A DNA stretch of 64,000 bases from Chloroflexota bacterium (GCA_013388855.1 JACAEM010000034.1:186001-250000), one strand, 5' to 3'; positions 20,166-28,461 are shown, counted from the stretch's first letter. Notes: generated by a model not told the origin, from the letters alone. A program made the numbers and translations.

Positions 20166-20227
20166 GGAGAGAGTGTAACAGAAAAGACGGACAGGAAACG
20201 GGGATGGTTCCCTGCCTGTCATTCATA

Positions 20228-21199
20228 TCAGGGTGTGAGGATATCTTTCGCCCACTCGCGCTCGGCGTTGTACCACTCGACCAGCCTCTCGACCCCGGCG
20301 CGCATATCGAACTGCGGCTCCCAGCCGAGCACCTTGCCCGCCTTGGTCACGTCCGCGTGGTTGGTGAACATATCCGCGGGGTTGGGCGGACCATACTGCA
20401 CAATCGCCTTTTTACCGACCACCTCTTCGATCAATTGAATCAAAGCGTTGATGGTGATGACCTCATGTCCGCCCAGGTTGAACACATCGAAACCAACCGG
20501 CTTGAGGGCAAGGATCGTACCGCGCGCGATGTCGTCGATGTAGGTAAAACCGCGCGATTGCTCGCCATTTCCGTTGACACGAACCGGTCTCCCCTCACTG
20601 ATCCATTGCACGAAACGCAGGTGCGCCAGGTCGGGGCGTCCGGCGGGACCGTATACCGTGAAATAACGCAGGATGCTGACATCGATCCCGTATAGATGAT
20701 GATACGCGTGACACATCGCCTCCGCCCCCTTTTTGCTTGCCGCGTACGGCTGGAGCGGCTCACTGCTGGAGGCGGATTCCGGTGTCGGGTAAGGAGGATT
20801 CTCGCCGTAGATGCTGGAGGTCGAAGCGATGATGAACTTCCCGGTTCCGGTCTGCTTGCATAACTCGAGCATATTCAGGGTTCCGACCATGTTGGTCTGC
20901 ACAAAGACCCACGGATCCTCTACGCTGTATCGCACGCCTGCACGCGCCGCCAAATTAATGACAGCATCGAACTTCTCACCTTTGAACTGCTCGATAATGG
21001 AACGTTCCGACACATCCAGTTTATGGAAAGTAAACCCTTTCATCCCCAGCAGCCGCCTGAGACGGTACTCTTTGATCTTCGGATCGTAGGCGCTGTTCAT
21101 GTTGTCAATGCCAATGACAGTATGCCCATCCTGAAGCAGGAGTTCGGCGGTTCGCGCACCGATAAAGCCCGACGCGCCGGTAACCAGATAATGAGCCAT
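20228..21199 (-). CDS. NAD-dependent epimerase, UDP-glucuronate 4-epimerase type
   Basis: 323 residues. SDR epimerase with TGASGFIGARTAELL, AARAGVRYSVEDP, ASTSSIYGENPP, the catalytic PYAASKKGAEAM and YGPAGRPDLA. The ARAGVR...YAASKK...GRPD combination is that of UDP-glucuronate 4-epimerases (CapI/LpsL), which make UDP-galacturonate; a UDP-GlcNAcA 4-epimerase role is equally possible because the UDP-GlcNAc dehydrogenase is its immediate neighbour, one base away. It is likely co-translated with that gene. Confidence 0.82.
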   Translation of the reverse strand: MAHYLVTGASGFIGARTAELLLQDGHTVIGIDNMNSAYDPKIKEYRLRRLLGMKGFTFHKLDVSERSIIEQFKGEKFDAVINLAARAGVRYSVEDPWVFVQTNMVGTLNMLELCKQTGTGKFIIASTSSIYGENPPYPTPESASSSEPLQPYAASKKGAEAMCHAYHHLYGIDVSILRYFTVYGPAGRPDLAHLRFVQWISEGRPVRVNGNGEQSRGFTYIDDIARGTILALKPVGFDVFNLGGHEVITINALIQLIEEVVGKKAIVQYGPPNPADMFTNHADVTKAGKVLGWEPQFDMRAGVERLVEWYNAEREWAKDILTP

Positions 21200-21200
21200 C

Positions 21201-22523
21201 CTATAACCTCACCACGTTGCCGCCATCTCTCGCGTACTCCCGCGTTGCATTCCGGCTGTCGAAGATGAATTTGGCGGATTCGATGATGGCTTTGTAATCG
21301 TAGACCTTGTGATTGGTGATGATCACCACGGCGTCCGCCTCCCGCACAGACTTCATATAGTCGGCGACGCTGTCCATATGCCAGCCGTCATATTCGTGAT
21401 GGATGTGTGGAATATACGGATCGTGATACTCGACCACCGCGCCCTTCTTTTGCAGGAGCCCGATCACATCCAGCGCGGGCGATTCGCGCACGTCGTCAAT
21501 ATCGGGTTTGTACGCCGCGCCCAGCACCAGCACTTTCGAACCTTTCAAGGCTTTGCCGCGGTCGTTCAACGCTTCCATCACGCGGCTGACCACGTAGCGC
21601 GGCATGTTGGTATTGATCTCGGATGCCAGTTCGATGAAACGCGCATTGTAATTGAACGACTTCATCTTCCACGAGAGATACAGCGGATCGATCGGGATGC
21701 AGTGACCGCCCAAACCCGGTCCCGGCGTGAATTTCATAAAGCCGAACGGCTTGGTGGCGGCGGCATCGATCACCTCCCACACATCCACGCCGAGGCGCTC
21801 GCACATGATCGCCAGTTCATTGACAAGCCCGATGTTAATCATGCGAAAGGTGTTCTCGAGCAATTTCGCCATCTCGGCGGCTTCGGCGGAGCTGACGCGA
21901 TGCACGATGTCGATGGCGCCCGCATACCAGACGGTTGCCACCTCCGTGCAAGCTTCCGTGATGCCGCCCATCACCTTGGGGGTGTTCTTGGTGGTGAAAT
22001 CCTGCCGTCCCGGGTCTACGCGTTCAGGGGAAAAGGCAAGGAACCAGTCCTCGCCCACTTTCAAGCCGCGCTCCACGCCCAGTTTCGGCAGGAGCAATTC
22101 ACGTGTCGTACCGGGATAGGTGGTGGACTGCAATACCACAACCACTCCCTTGTGCATGTATTTCGCCAGTTCTTCCGTGGCGGAAATGACAAAAGACATG
22201 TCCGGGTCGCCAGTCTGACGGAGAGGGGTGGGCACGCAGATGCTGACAGCGTCCATTTCCCTCAGTACGGAGAAATCCGTGGTGGCGGTGAGGTTTCCAG
22301 ACTTTACCAGCCTGTCGATATCCTCGGTTTTTACATCCGGGATGTAGGAAACGCCCTTGTTCAGGGAATCAACCTTTCGCGAGTCCGGATCGATACCCGT
22401 CACGCGGAATCCCGCCTCGGCAAAGACCACCGCCAGGGGCAGCCCCACATATCCCAGCCCCAAAATTGCAACGCCTGCTGTCTTATCTTTCAGTTTCTTG
22501 ATCAGAAATTCTTTCGTAGACAT
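21201..22523 (-). CDS. wbpA: UDP-N-acetylglucosamine 6-dehydrogenase (WbpA-like)
   Basis: 440 residues. NAD-binding GLGYVGLPLAVVFAEAGF at residues 22-39, VLQSTTYPGTTRELLL, FSPERVDPGR and the catalytic Cys275 in FTPGPGLGGHCIPIDP. The SYIPDV segment and GPGLGGHCIPIDPLYLSWK are those of WbpA/WbpO enzymes, which oxidise UDP-GlcNAc or UDP-GalNAc to the uronic acid. It would supply UDP-GlcNAcA to the WlbA/WlbC/WlbB/WbpI enzymes about 15 kb downstream. ATG 22523 follows AAGGA; it lies 8 nt after the rimI stop. A TTG at 22535 is an alternative start. Confidence 0.87.
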   Translation of the reverse strand: MSTKEFLIKKLKDKTAGVAILGLGYVGLPLAVVFAEAGFRVTGIDPDSRKVDSLNKGVSYIPDVKTEDIDRLVKSGNLTATTDFSVLREMDAVSICVPTPLRQTGDPDMSFVISATEELAKYMHKGVVVVLQSTTYPGTTRELLLPKLGVERGLKVGEDWFLAFSPERVDPGRQDFTTKNTPKVMGGITEACTEVATVWYAGAIDIVHRVSSAEAAEMAKLLENTFRMINIGLVNELAIMCERLGVDVWEVIDAAATKPFGFMKFTPGPGLGGHCIPIDPLYLSWKMKSFNYNARFIELASEINTNMPRYVVSRVMEALNDRGKALKGSKVLVLGAAYKPDIDDVRESPALDVIGLLQKKGAVVEYHDPYIPHIHHEYDGWHMDSVADYMKSVREADAVVIITNHKVYDYKAIIESAKFIFDSRNATREYARDGGNVVRL

Positions 22524-22531
22524 TTTCCTTT

Positions 22532-23008
22532 TCAACCTTCCAACTCTTCGAACTTGAAATTTTCCAGCCCGTTCAAGGTCATCAGGATCGCATCTTCATT
22601 ATTGTCCTTGTAGTATCCTTTTCTGCGACCGGTTACTTCATAGCCGAATTTTCGATACATCTCCTGCGCGGCGGTGTTACTCTCGCGCACCTCCAGGAAC
22701 GAACTGACCGCCCCTTCATCACGCATATATCGCAGCGCATGAGTCAACAACTTTCGGGCAATACCCCGCCGCCGAAAATCAGGATGCGTGGCAATGGTGG
22801 CGACATGCGCCTCATCCACCAACAGCCAGTTCACGATCATCCCGACGATGCGCCCGTCCACTTCGGCGACCCAGCAGCGCGACGCCGGGTTATCCGTCAG
22901 TTCGAAGCGGAACGACCGCTCGGGCCATGGCAGGCTGAACGACATCTGATCCAGCGCAACGACGGCAGGGACATCCTCTATCGTCATCTTTCGAATCACA
23001 AGATTCAT
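22532..23008 (-). CDS. rimI: Ribosomal protein S18-alanine N-acetyltransferase
   Basis: 158 residues, one GNAT domain. Motif A RRRGIARKLLTHAL (acetyl-CoA pyrophosphate loop), VATIATHPDF before it and SFLEVRESNTAAQEMYRKFGY after it are characteristic of RimI. It acetylates the N-terminal alanine of S18; in many bacteria it is encoded with tsaB. Its ATG overlaps the tsaB stop by 4 bp (ATGA, 23005-23008). Confidence 0.88.
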   Translation of the reverse strand: MNLVIRKMTIEDVPAVVALDQMSFSLPWPERSFRFELTDNPASRCWVAEVDGRIVGMIVNWLLVDEAHVATIATHPDFRRRGIARKLLTHALRYMRDEGAVSSFLEVRESNTAAQEMYRKFGYEVTGRRKGYYKDNNEDAILMTLNGLENFKFEELEG

Positions 23009-23667
23009 TTGATCGGCTCGGCTGTATGCAGATAAATCGGGGCAAGCGAGGCTTCATCGTCCACATCGCCCGCCTGCCAGCGTTTCCATGCCAGTTCCGC
23101 CAGCACCGCGGGACGCCTCACCGAGTGCGCGGGCGGCACAAGATGCAGGTTGCTGTTCGTTCCCAATGTTTGACGATCTTCGGACGAGAACTCCCCACAT
23201 ACGAGGGAGGGGGTCTTGACCTCATCCATAATCGTTTCGACAGTGACGACTTGCGCGGGACCCTGAGCCTGCCAGCCGTTTTTTGAACGTTTGTACCAGC
23301 CGAAAGCGAATCGACCGCGCCCGGCCTGAATCGCAACCGCCAGAGGAAGTTTTGATGCCGGTTGTGCGTTTGCCAAAATGTCGAGCGTGGGAATCCCAAC
23401 GACAGGAATGTGCCGCGAGATTGCTAGCCCCTTGACCAGCGCCAGTCCCACGCGCAGACTGGTGAACGAACCCGGTCCCAGCGCCACACCCAGCGCATGG
23501 ATGTCATCCATCGCCGCGCCGCAGCGCGCAAGCAGATCGGCAACTGCGGGAGCCAGTTCCACCGTGTGGCGTTGACTGCTCCGCCAGGCATATTCGCCGA
23601 TGACCTGCGCGCCGTCATACAAAGCCAGCCCAACCTGTGCAGTGGAGGTATCCACAGCCAGTAACAT
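23005..23667 (-). CDS. tsaB: tRNA t6A biosynthesis protein TsaB
   Basis: 220 residues. ASKHA-fold protein with MLLAVDTSTAQVGLALYD, GVALGPGSFTSLRVGLALVKGLA and VVGIPTLDILA. TsaB is the scaffold partner of TsaD and TsaE in forming threonylcarbamoyl-adenosine at tRNA position 37. ATG 23667 overlaps the tsaE stop (TGATG) and is preceded by GGAGGGG; a TTG one codon upstream is less likely. tsaD and tsaC are not in the window. Confidence 0.92.
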   Translation of the reverse strand: MLLAVDTSTAQVGLALYDGAQVIGEYAWRSSQRHTVELAPAVADLLARCGAAMDDIHALGVALGPGSFTSLRVGLALVKGLAISRHIPVVGIPTLDILANAQPASKLPLAVAIQAGRGRFAFGWYKRSKNGWQAQGPAQVVTVETIMDEVKTPSLVCGEFSSEDRQTLGTNSNLHLVPPAHSVRRPAVLAELAWKRWQAGDVDDEASLAPIYLHTAEPIK

Positions 23668-24161
23668 CAATCCCCTCCGAGCGCGTGGCGAATCACGCCC
23701 AGCAGTTCGTCATAACGTTTGCCATGGGACTTGAATTTCATTTCCCGTTCTTCTTCATCGACGTGTTCAAATTTGACCCAAAGGGCCTCGTCGGGGACGA
23801 GTCCGTCGATGCGCTCGGGCCATTCGATGAGGAGGGGGCCCTGGGCAAGCATCATGTCGAGGTCCAATTCCTCAGCCTCGGGCGCGGAGTCGAGCCGGTA
23901 GGCATCCATATGAAAGAGTTGAGCCTGGTCTGCGCGTCGATAGACGTTGACGAGGATAAACGTCGGGCTGGAGACTGAATCGATAGAACCCCAGCCATGG
24001 GCAATACCCTGCACGAATGTCGTCTTGCCTGCGCCGAGGTCACCCTGCAGACAGATCACGTCGCCCGCCTGCAATGCTCCGCCGAGACGAACACCGATAC
24101 GGCGCGTCTGTTCGGGGCTGCGGCTGAAAAAATCCATTGTGTGCGAATCCAAAATGGGCAT
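23667..24161 (-). CDS. tsaE: tRNA t6A biosynthesis ATPase TsaE
   Basis: 164 residues. P-loop GDLGAGKTTFVQGIA at residues 40-54, SPTFILVNVY and LLIEWPERI are hallmarks of TsaE, the ATPase that recycles the TsaB-TsaD complex. It is the first gene of the long minus-strand run leading into the polysaccharide locus. There is no Shine-Dalgarno sequence; a perfect -10 box ends 7 nt before the ATG, so the transcript probably begins at or next to the start codon. Confidence 0.92.
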   Translation of the reverse strand: MPILDSHTMDFFSRSPEQTRRIGVRLGGALQAGDVICLQGDLGAGKTTFVQGIAHGWGSIDSVSSPTFILVNVYRRADQAQLFHMDAYRLDSAPEAEELDLDMMLAQGPLLIEWPERIDGLVPDEALWVKFEHVDEEEREMKFKSHGKRYDELLGVIRHALGGD

Positions 24162-24168
24162 CGTGGGG

Positions 24169-24174
24169 ATTATA
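24169..24174 (-). promoter_or_regulatory. -10 box of tsaE, leaderless type
   Basis: TATAAT on the minus strand, 7 nt from the tsaE ATG (24161). A weak -35-like TTGGGG lies 18 nt further upstream. With normal spacing transcription would start at or within a base of the ATG. Confidence 0.65.
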
Positions 24175-24260
24175 TCAGGCGCGTGAATTCTACCCCAAAC
24201 CCAAGTGGACTCGGGCTGGACTTTCGGTTAAGATACCCGAAATGGTAAAAGGAGAAAACA

Positions 24261-25073
24261 ATGCAAGCCTATCTCAACGACTTCATTGATAACTTTATCA
24301 AGGGCATTCCCAACCTGTTGACTGCGCTGGTCATCTTCGTCGTCAGCATTTATCTTGCCGCGGTGGTCAGCAGAATCGTCCGGCGTGTGCTCGCCCTGCG
24401 GAAGGCGCCCGAAGGCGTGACCCACCTGCTGTCACAATTGACCCGCTGGGCAGTCATCATCGCCGGGACGATCACCGCCCTGCAACGATTCTTCGATGTG
24501 ACCGCCTTCCTGGCTGGGCTGGGGATCATCGGTTTCACGGTCGGCTTTGCCTTGCAGGACGTGATGAAGAATTTCGCGGCGGGGATCATTCTCCTGATCC
24601 AGCAGCCGTTCCACATTGGCGATGCCATTGGCGTAAAGGAATACGAAGGAACGGTGATGGAGATCGACCTGCGCGCCACGGAAATGAAGACCTTCGACGG
24701 ACGGATCGTCATCCTGCCCAATGCGGAGGTACTCGCCAATCCCATCGTCAACTACACCCGCGCCGACCGGCGGCGCGTCGATCTGCTCGTGGGCATTCCT
24801 TATGAGACCGATGCGGAAACGGCGCGAAAAGCCGTACTGGAAGCGATCAAGGGCGTTCCTGGTATCGTAGCGGAACCGGAGGCAATGGTCGGCTTTTCAT
24901 CGTTCGGCGATTCCACCCTCCAATTGAGCGCTTTCTTCTGGATTGACATGACCAAAACAAACCCGCTGGCCGCAAAGGATGAAGCGTTGACGCGCATCAA
25001 GGCAACGCTTGAAAACAGGGGAATTCACAATTCGCTTCCCGCCCAGATCGTTTATTTGCAGACTCAGAAGTAG
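24261..25073 (+). CDS. mscS: Small-conductance mechanosensitive channel (MscS family)
   Basis: 270 residues. Three N-terminal transmembrane helices end in the pore-lining FLAGLGIIGFTVGFALQDVMKNFAAGIILL, with the Gly/Ala pattern of MscS TM3. The beta domain follows (QPFHIGDAIGVKEYEGTVMEIDLRATEMKT, ILPNAEVLANPIVNY) and then a C-terminal alpha/beta domain. It opens under membrane tension to release solutes during hypo-osmotic shock. AAAGGAG precedes the ATG. It diverges from tsaE across a 99-bp intergenic region carrying promoters both ways, and ends 7 nt from the convergent glycosyltransferase gene. Confidence 0.9.
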   Translation: MQAYLNDFIDNFIKGIPNLLTALVIFVVSIYLAAVVSRIVRRVLALRKAPEGVTHLLSQLTRWAVIIAGTITALQRFFDVTAFLAGLGIIGFTVGFALQDVMKNFAAGIILLIQQPFHIGDAIGVKEYEGTVMEIDLRATEMKTFDGRIVILPNAEVLANPIVNYTRADRRRVDLLVGIPYETDAETARKAVLEAIKGVPGIVAEPEAMVGFSSFGDSTLQLSAFFWIDMTKTNPLAAKDEALTRIKATLENRGIHNSLPAQIVYLQTQK

Positions 25074-25080
25074 GCGGAGA

Positions 25081-26214
25081 TCACAACCCCAGCATTTCCC
25101 CGATAATTTGGGCGATGGTCCGCGCGGCTTCGGGTCGTCCGGCGCGGCGGCAGTTTTCGATCACCTTTTGCCTTTCGGCGGGACGCGAGATCCAGCGGGT
25201 CAACGCACGCACCACCTCCTGCGGTGTTGGCGCCCAAACGCCCGCCCCCTCCTCCTGCACAAAGGTGACATTGCCGTCCTCCTGCCCTGGCAATTTGGAA
25301 TACAAAATGATCGGCAATTCGGCGTTGAGCGCCTCGGCGATCGTGCCGGGGCCAGCCTTCGTAACAATGAAATCGGCGGCGCGCATGAAATCGGGCATGT
25401 CGCGGGTGAAGCCGTAGATCAGCGTGGGATTTTCCCATTTTTCGGCTTCGAGACTCGCTTTCAGCTTTTGATTCCGCCCGCAAACAACGACCAGGCACAG
25501 GTCGAGACCGGATGCGTCGATTTCGCGTGCGGTCTTTCCCAGCGGGCCCATTCCCTCCCCGCCTCCTACCAGCAGGACAATGGGCTTGTCCACAGGCCAG
25601 CCGAGTTTTTTCCGCTGGGTGCTTTTCCTGCCCTTTGGTTTGCAATAGCGGTCCGCCACGGGCAGTCCCACCACGCGGACTTTCTCCTCGGGCATCTTGT
25701 ATTTGATGGCGCGTTGGCGCGCGGTCTCAGTTGGAACGAGGATAAGATCGGCGCGCTTGTCATACCAGAGCGCATGGGTGGTTACCATGTCGGTGACCAC
25801 GTTGATAAAGGGAGGACGATGATTGCCCAGGGCTTTCAACGCAAAGGAGTTGGCAAAGGGATGGACGGTCACGATCAGGTCGGCGGGGTGGCTGCGGACG
25901 AGGGCTTTTGCCGCCTGGCGCGCGATAGGCCACATGGTGGTGGTAATGACGCGCGCCTGGGCGCGACCGTCGGTGGCGTGAAAGCTGGCGCTCCATAAGC
26001 GCGGCGCTTTGACCATGTAGGGATACCAGTCCGGCATTTTGTTGAACGGCAGGGGCGCGTAATCCTTGAAGAAATCCACCATCTCCGTGGTAACCCGGTC
26101 TTTGTACACAAGGTGAACCGCTTCGATGATGGCTTCCGCCGCGGAACGATGCCCGCCGCCGGTGTCGGAAAAGTAAAAGACAATATGAGGTTTCCTAGGG
26201 ATGGTGTTGTTCAT
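25081..26214 (-). CDS. Lipid glycosyltransferase, MGDG synthase/MurG-like (GT28)
   Basis: 377 residues, GT-B fold. The N-terminal MGDG-synthase domain has HIVFYFSDTGGGHRSAAEAI, with the GGGH diacylglycerol-binding loop, followed by VDFFKDYAPLPFNKMPDWYP. The C-terminal half has VLLVGGGEGMGPLGKTAREI, VTKAGPGTIAEALNAELPIIL and GQEDGN, typical of GT28 UDP-sugar binding. It probably glycosylates diacylglycerol to a membrane glycolipid. The start is uncertain between ATG 26214 and ATG 26223; both lie inside the 3' end of the upstream DUF951 gene, so the two overlap by about 20-29 bp. Confidence 0.83.
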   Translation of the reverse strand: MNNTIPRKPHIVFYFSDTGGGHRSAAEAIIEAVHLVYKDRVTTEMVDFFKDYAPLPFNKMPDWYPYMVKAPRLWSASFHATDGRAQARVITTTMWPIARQAAKALVRSHPADLIVTVHPFANSFALKALGNHRPPFINVVTDMVTTHALWYDKRADLILVPTETARQRAIKYKMPEEKVRVVGLPVADRYCKPKGRKSTQRKKLGWPVDKPIVLLVGGGEGMGPLGKTAREIDASGLDLCLVVVCGRNQKLKASLEAEKWENPTLIYGFTRDMPDFMRAADFIVTKAGPGTIAEALNAELPIILYSKLPGQEDGNVTFVQEEGAGVWAPTPQEVVRALTRWISRPAERQKVIENCRRAGRPEAARTIAQIIGEMLGL

Positions 26215-26407
26215 CTTCTTCATGTTTGGTGAGGGTTGCCTTGAGTCGTTTTGCCAGTTCGCGCCGCGTGAGCATGACGCGCCGCCCACAGCCTTTGCAT
26301 TCCAGCCCGATGTCCGCGCCAAGACGCGTGACAATCCATTCATAGGAGCCACATGGATGCTGTTTGCGGAGGCGCAGGCGATCGTTGAGGCGGAGGTCTG
26401 GGAGCAT
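26195..26407 (-). CDS. DUF951 small zinc-binding protein
   Basis: 70 residues. HPCGSYEWIVTRLGADIG followed by CKGCGRRVMLTRRELAKRLK matches the DUF951 family; the HPCG and CxxC motifs probably bind zinc. The family is small, basic and common in Gram-positive bacteria and Chloroflexota, of unknown function, perhaps RNA- or ribosome-associated. Its last codons overlap the start of the glycosyltransferase gene. An AT-rich region with TATAAT at 26442-26447 (minus) lies 34 nt upstream of the ATG. Confidence 0.82.
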   Translation of the reverse strand: MLPDLRLNDRLRLRKQHPCGSYEWIVTRLGADIGLECKGCGRRVMLTRRELAKRLKATLTKHEEDEQHHP

Positions 26408-26498
26408 GAGAGTTGGGAGACAGCGAATTGAAAGCAGTGTGATTATAAATTGAATTGTGATAAACTACACACGAGAAATTTGACCGAGGAGACCTGTC

Positions 26499-27050
26499 AT
26501 GTCGAAGCACGAGACATATACTGTTGAAATTGCGGGATTAAAGCGCGACCTCCGATTGTTCGAGATCAAACCGGGGCTGAGGATCGCCATCCTCAACATC
26601 CTCGGAGATACGGAATTCGTCCAGGCTTGTGCGAAGGAACTGGCGAAAAAACTCAAGGATGTGGACTATGACGTGCTGGTGACTGCGGAGGCAAAATCCA
26701 TCCCGCTGGCACATGCCCTTTCCGCGGAAACGAACAAGCCTTACGTCGTCCTGCGCAAATCGTACAAACTATACATGGGCGAGGCGTTGAAAGCCGAGAC
26801 CCTATCCATCACCACCGGTCAGCCGCAGACTCTGATTCTCGACGAGAAGGATATCGAAATGATGAGGGGGAAAAAGGCTGTCATTCTGGACGATGTAATC
26901 AGCACCGGTTCCACCCTGCAAGGTATGCGGATGATCCTCGACAAGGCAGGGTCCTCTATCGCGGCGGAGGCGGCGATCTTCACCGAAGGCGACCGCGCCC
27001 AATGGATGCACATCATCGCGCTGGGACATCTCCCTCTGTTTACCGATTAA
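26499..27050 (+). CDS. Phosphoribosyltransferase, adenine PRTase-like
   Basis: 183 residues. Type I PRTase fold with the PRPP-binding motif AVILDDVISTGST (residues 127-139) and the upstream VLVTAEAKSIPLAHALS and KPYVVLRKSYKLYM. The layout resembles adenine phosphoribosyltransferase (Apt) or the PurR/Xpt-like group; a regulatory PRTase-like role cannot be excluded. It would salvage a purine base with PRPP. GAGGAG lies 7 nt before the ATG. Its 3' end is followed at once by a perfect hairpin shared with the convergent GIY-YIG gene. Confidence 0.78.
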   Translation: MSKHETYTVEIAGLKRDLRLFEIKPGLRIAILNILGDTEFVQACAKELAKKLKDVDYDVLVTAEAKSIPLAHALSAETNKPYVVLRKSYKLYMGEALKAETLSITTGQPQTLILDEKDIEMMRGKKAVILDDVISTGSTLQGMRMILDKAGSSIAAEAAIFTEGDRAQWMHIIALGHLPLFTD

Positions 27051-27053
27051 CAT

Positions 27054-27084
27054 CATAGGGACGACCCGCTGGGTCGTCCCTATG
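27054..27084. terminator. Perfect bidirectional hairpin between convergent genes
   Basis: Arms CATAGGGACGACCC (27054-27067) and GGGTCGTCCCTATG (27071-27084) pair over 14 bp with the 3-nt loop GCT. It starts 3 nt after the stop of the phosphoribosyltransferase gene and includes the stop codon of the GIY-YIG gene. There is no T-tract on either side. It may end both transcripts or be a copy of a dispersed palindromic repeat. Confidence 0.7.
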
Positions 27085-27322
27085 CCATCAATTTCCGCTT
27101 TTGCGCACGCGTCATCTTTTTGATGGCGCGTTCCCTTTTCAGCGCAGACCGTTTATCGGGCACTTCCTCCACATAGACCAGTTTCACGGGTCGGCGCGTT
27201 TGGGTGTATTTTGCGCCGCGCCCCCGGTTATGCCTGGCAACCCTTTTTTCGGGGTCGACAGTCCAACCGGTGTAAAAGGTCCCGTCGGCACACTCGACGA
27301 TGTAACAATAACAGACGCTCAC
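27080..27322 (-). CDS. GIY-YIG domain protein (UPF0213/YhbQ-like)
   Basis: 80 residues from GTG 27322, which overlaps the tyrA stop (GTGA). The GIY-YIG signature is present as CYIVECADGTFYTGWTVDPEKRVARHN, followed by GAKYTQTRRPVKLVYVEE and a basic C-terminal tail (RERAIKKMTRAQKRKLMA). These single-domain proteins are putative structure-specific endonucleases involved in DNA repair or dispensable for growth. The frame is open to 27346, but the GTG fits the family start. Confidence 0.85.
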   Translation of the reverse strand: MSVCYCYIVECADGTFYTGWTVDPEKRVARHNRGRGAKYTQTRRPVKLVYVEEVPDKRSALKRERAIKKMTRAQKRKLMA

Positions 27323-28299
27323 TCGCGCTTCTTCGGGGGAGACCACAGCGTACCAAAGAGACGTTCACTCATGGACGGGATGTCGATCTTTTCCTTCTTG
27401 ATGCCTTCCCAATCGGCTTTATGCCGTTCTTCGAGCCAGCGAACACGCGCCTGGAAGGCATCGGTGAGAAAAGTGGTCACGCTCTCCTCGTCGCCCGCCT
27501 TAATCCTGTCGCGCAATTCCTGCAGGGAAACCATGAGGTTATCGATCACACGCGACACATTCTCACGATTGCCCAGCGCGGCAATGCCCAGCGAATCGGC
27601 GTCGTCATGATAAGCCAATCCGCCAGACACGGAAGCATACGGTCGTGCCGACAATTTGCGGGCTTCCTGCCAGCCGGGGCGATCCATGGTGGCATCGATC
27701 AACGCCGCCGACAACAATTGCGGCAAAATATGAGTCGAAGCCAGCAAGCCATCCGCCTCCATCTCATCGGACAGCATGGCTTGGGCGCCCAGCAGACTGA
27801 TCAGGTCGATGGCAAGTTTCACAGCCTCCTCAGGAGTCCCGTAAGGCGCGTTTACCATGAACAAACCGTCCTTGAACAAGTCAGCGCGAGCGGATTCAAC
27901 GCCGAAGTCCACACCATGCAGATAGGAAGCCCCCGCCGCAGGCGCAAGCCCAACGTAATACCGTCCCGCAGGAAGAAGCTCTTTTGCCCACGCCGCAACC
28001 ACCGTCTTGGCAGGAGCCGTATCCATAACCACGGCTCCCTCGTCGAGGTCCGGCGCAATCACCTCCAGAGTTTTCCGAATCTCGTTCAACGGAAGACACA
28101 GCAGGATCAGCCGCGATCCGCCCACGGAAGCCGGGAGGTTGAACCTGGTTTCGTCCACGGCGCCGGCCTTCTGCGCGGCGCGCGCCGACTCTCCGTCCTT
28201 GTCATGTCCGATGCGCTTGATGGTCTTGTACTCAGCTAACGCCAGACCGATCGAACTTCCCACCTGCCCCAGGCCAATAATGGTAATCTGTACGCCCAT
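27319..28299 (-). CDS. tyrA: Prephenate/arogenate dehydrogenase family protein
   Basis: 326 residues. Rossmann motif ITIIGLGQVGSSIGLALAE at the N-terminus, then LILLCLPLNEIRKTLEVIAP, VVMDTAPAKTVV and a helical C-terminal domain. Fits the TyrA family, which oxidatively decarboxylates prephenate or arogenate in tyrosine synthesis. The canonical HPM(F)G motif is not evident (the corresponding stretch reads GLAPAAGASYLHGV), so a related dehydrogenase is possible. ATG 28299 has GAGGA upstream, and TATAAT at 28330-28335 gives a 30-nt leader. No other aromatic pathway gene is nearby. Confidence 0.72.
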   Translation of the reverse strand: MGVQITIIGLGQVGSSIGLALAEYKTIKRIGHDKDGESARAAQKAGAVDETRFNLPASVGGSRLILLCLPLNEIRKTLEVIAPDLDEGAVVMDTAPAKTVVAAWAKELLPAGRYYVGLAPAAGASYLHGVDFGVESARADLFKDGLFMVNAPYGTPEEAVKLAIDLISLLGAQAMLSDEMEADGLLASTHILPQLLSAALIDATMDRPGWQEARKLSARPYASVSGGLAYHDDADSLGIAALGNRENVSRVIDNLMVSLQELRDRIKAGDEESVTTFLTDAFQARVRWLEERHKADWEGIKKEKIDIPSMSERLFGTLWSPPKKRE

Positions 28300-28329
28300 G
28301 GTATCCTCACAAATTGAGATGCTGAGGGT

Positions 28330-28335
28330 ATTATA
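28330..28335 (-). promoter_or_regulatory. -10 box of tyrA
   Basis: TATAAT on the minus strand 30 nt upstream of the tyrA ATG, which has its own Shine-Dalgarno sequence. No good -35 match at 16-18 nt. Confidence 0.5.
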
Positions 28336-28367
28336 ACGCCAGTCACGCTGATCTCCCCTTAAAGTGC

Positions 28368-28396
28368 GAGAACCGTGGACGCCGACCACGGTTCTC
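28368..28396. repeat. Hairpin in the divergent tyrA-ogt region
   Basis: Arms GAGAACCGTGG (28368-28378) and CCACGGTTCTC (28386-28396) with a 7-nt loop lie upstream of both tyrA and ogt. Just downstream on the plus strand is a GGAGG-containing stretch (28401-28410) without a start codon at usable distance. The 217-bp region holds no convincing gene; a dispersed repeat or operator-like element is possible. Confidence 0.5.
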
Positions 28397-28461
28397 TACG
28401 AAAGGAGGAGAAGAGAAATCACCTTACTGCCTCTAATTTATCACAATGGGCTCAGACATAC

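Noticed and set aside
25009-25998. Plus-strand open frame of 329 codons after mscS
   Set aside because: Overlaps the end of mscS and lies antisense to the lipid glycosyltransferase; no domain and no start signal.
28401-28440. GGAGG-rich stretch whose complement resembles the 3' end of 16S rRNA
   Set aside because: Only about ten bases match and no further rRNA sequence follows; probably chance.
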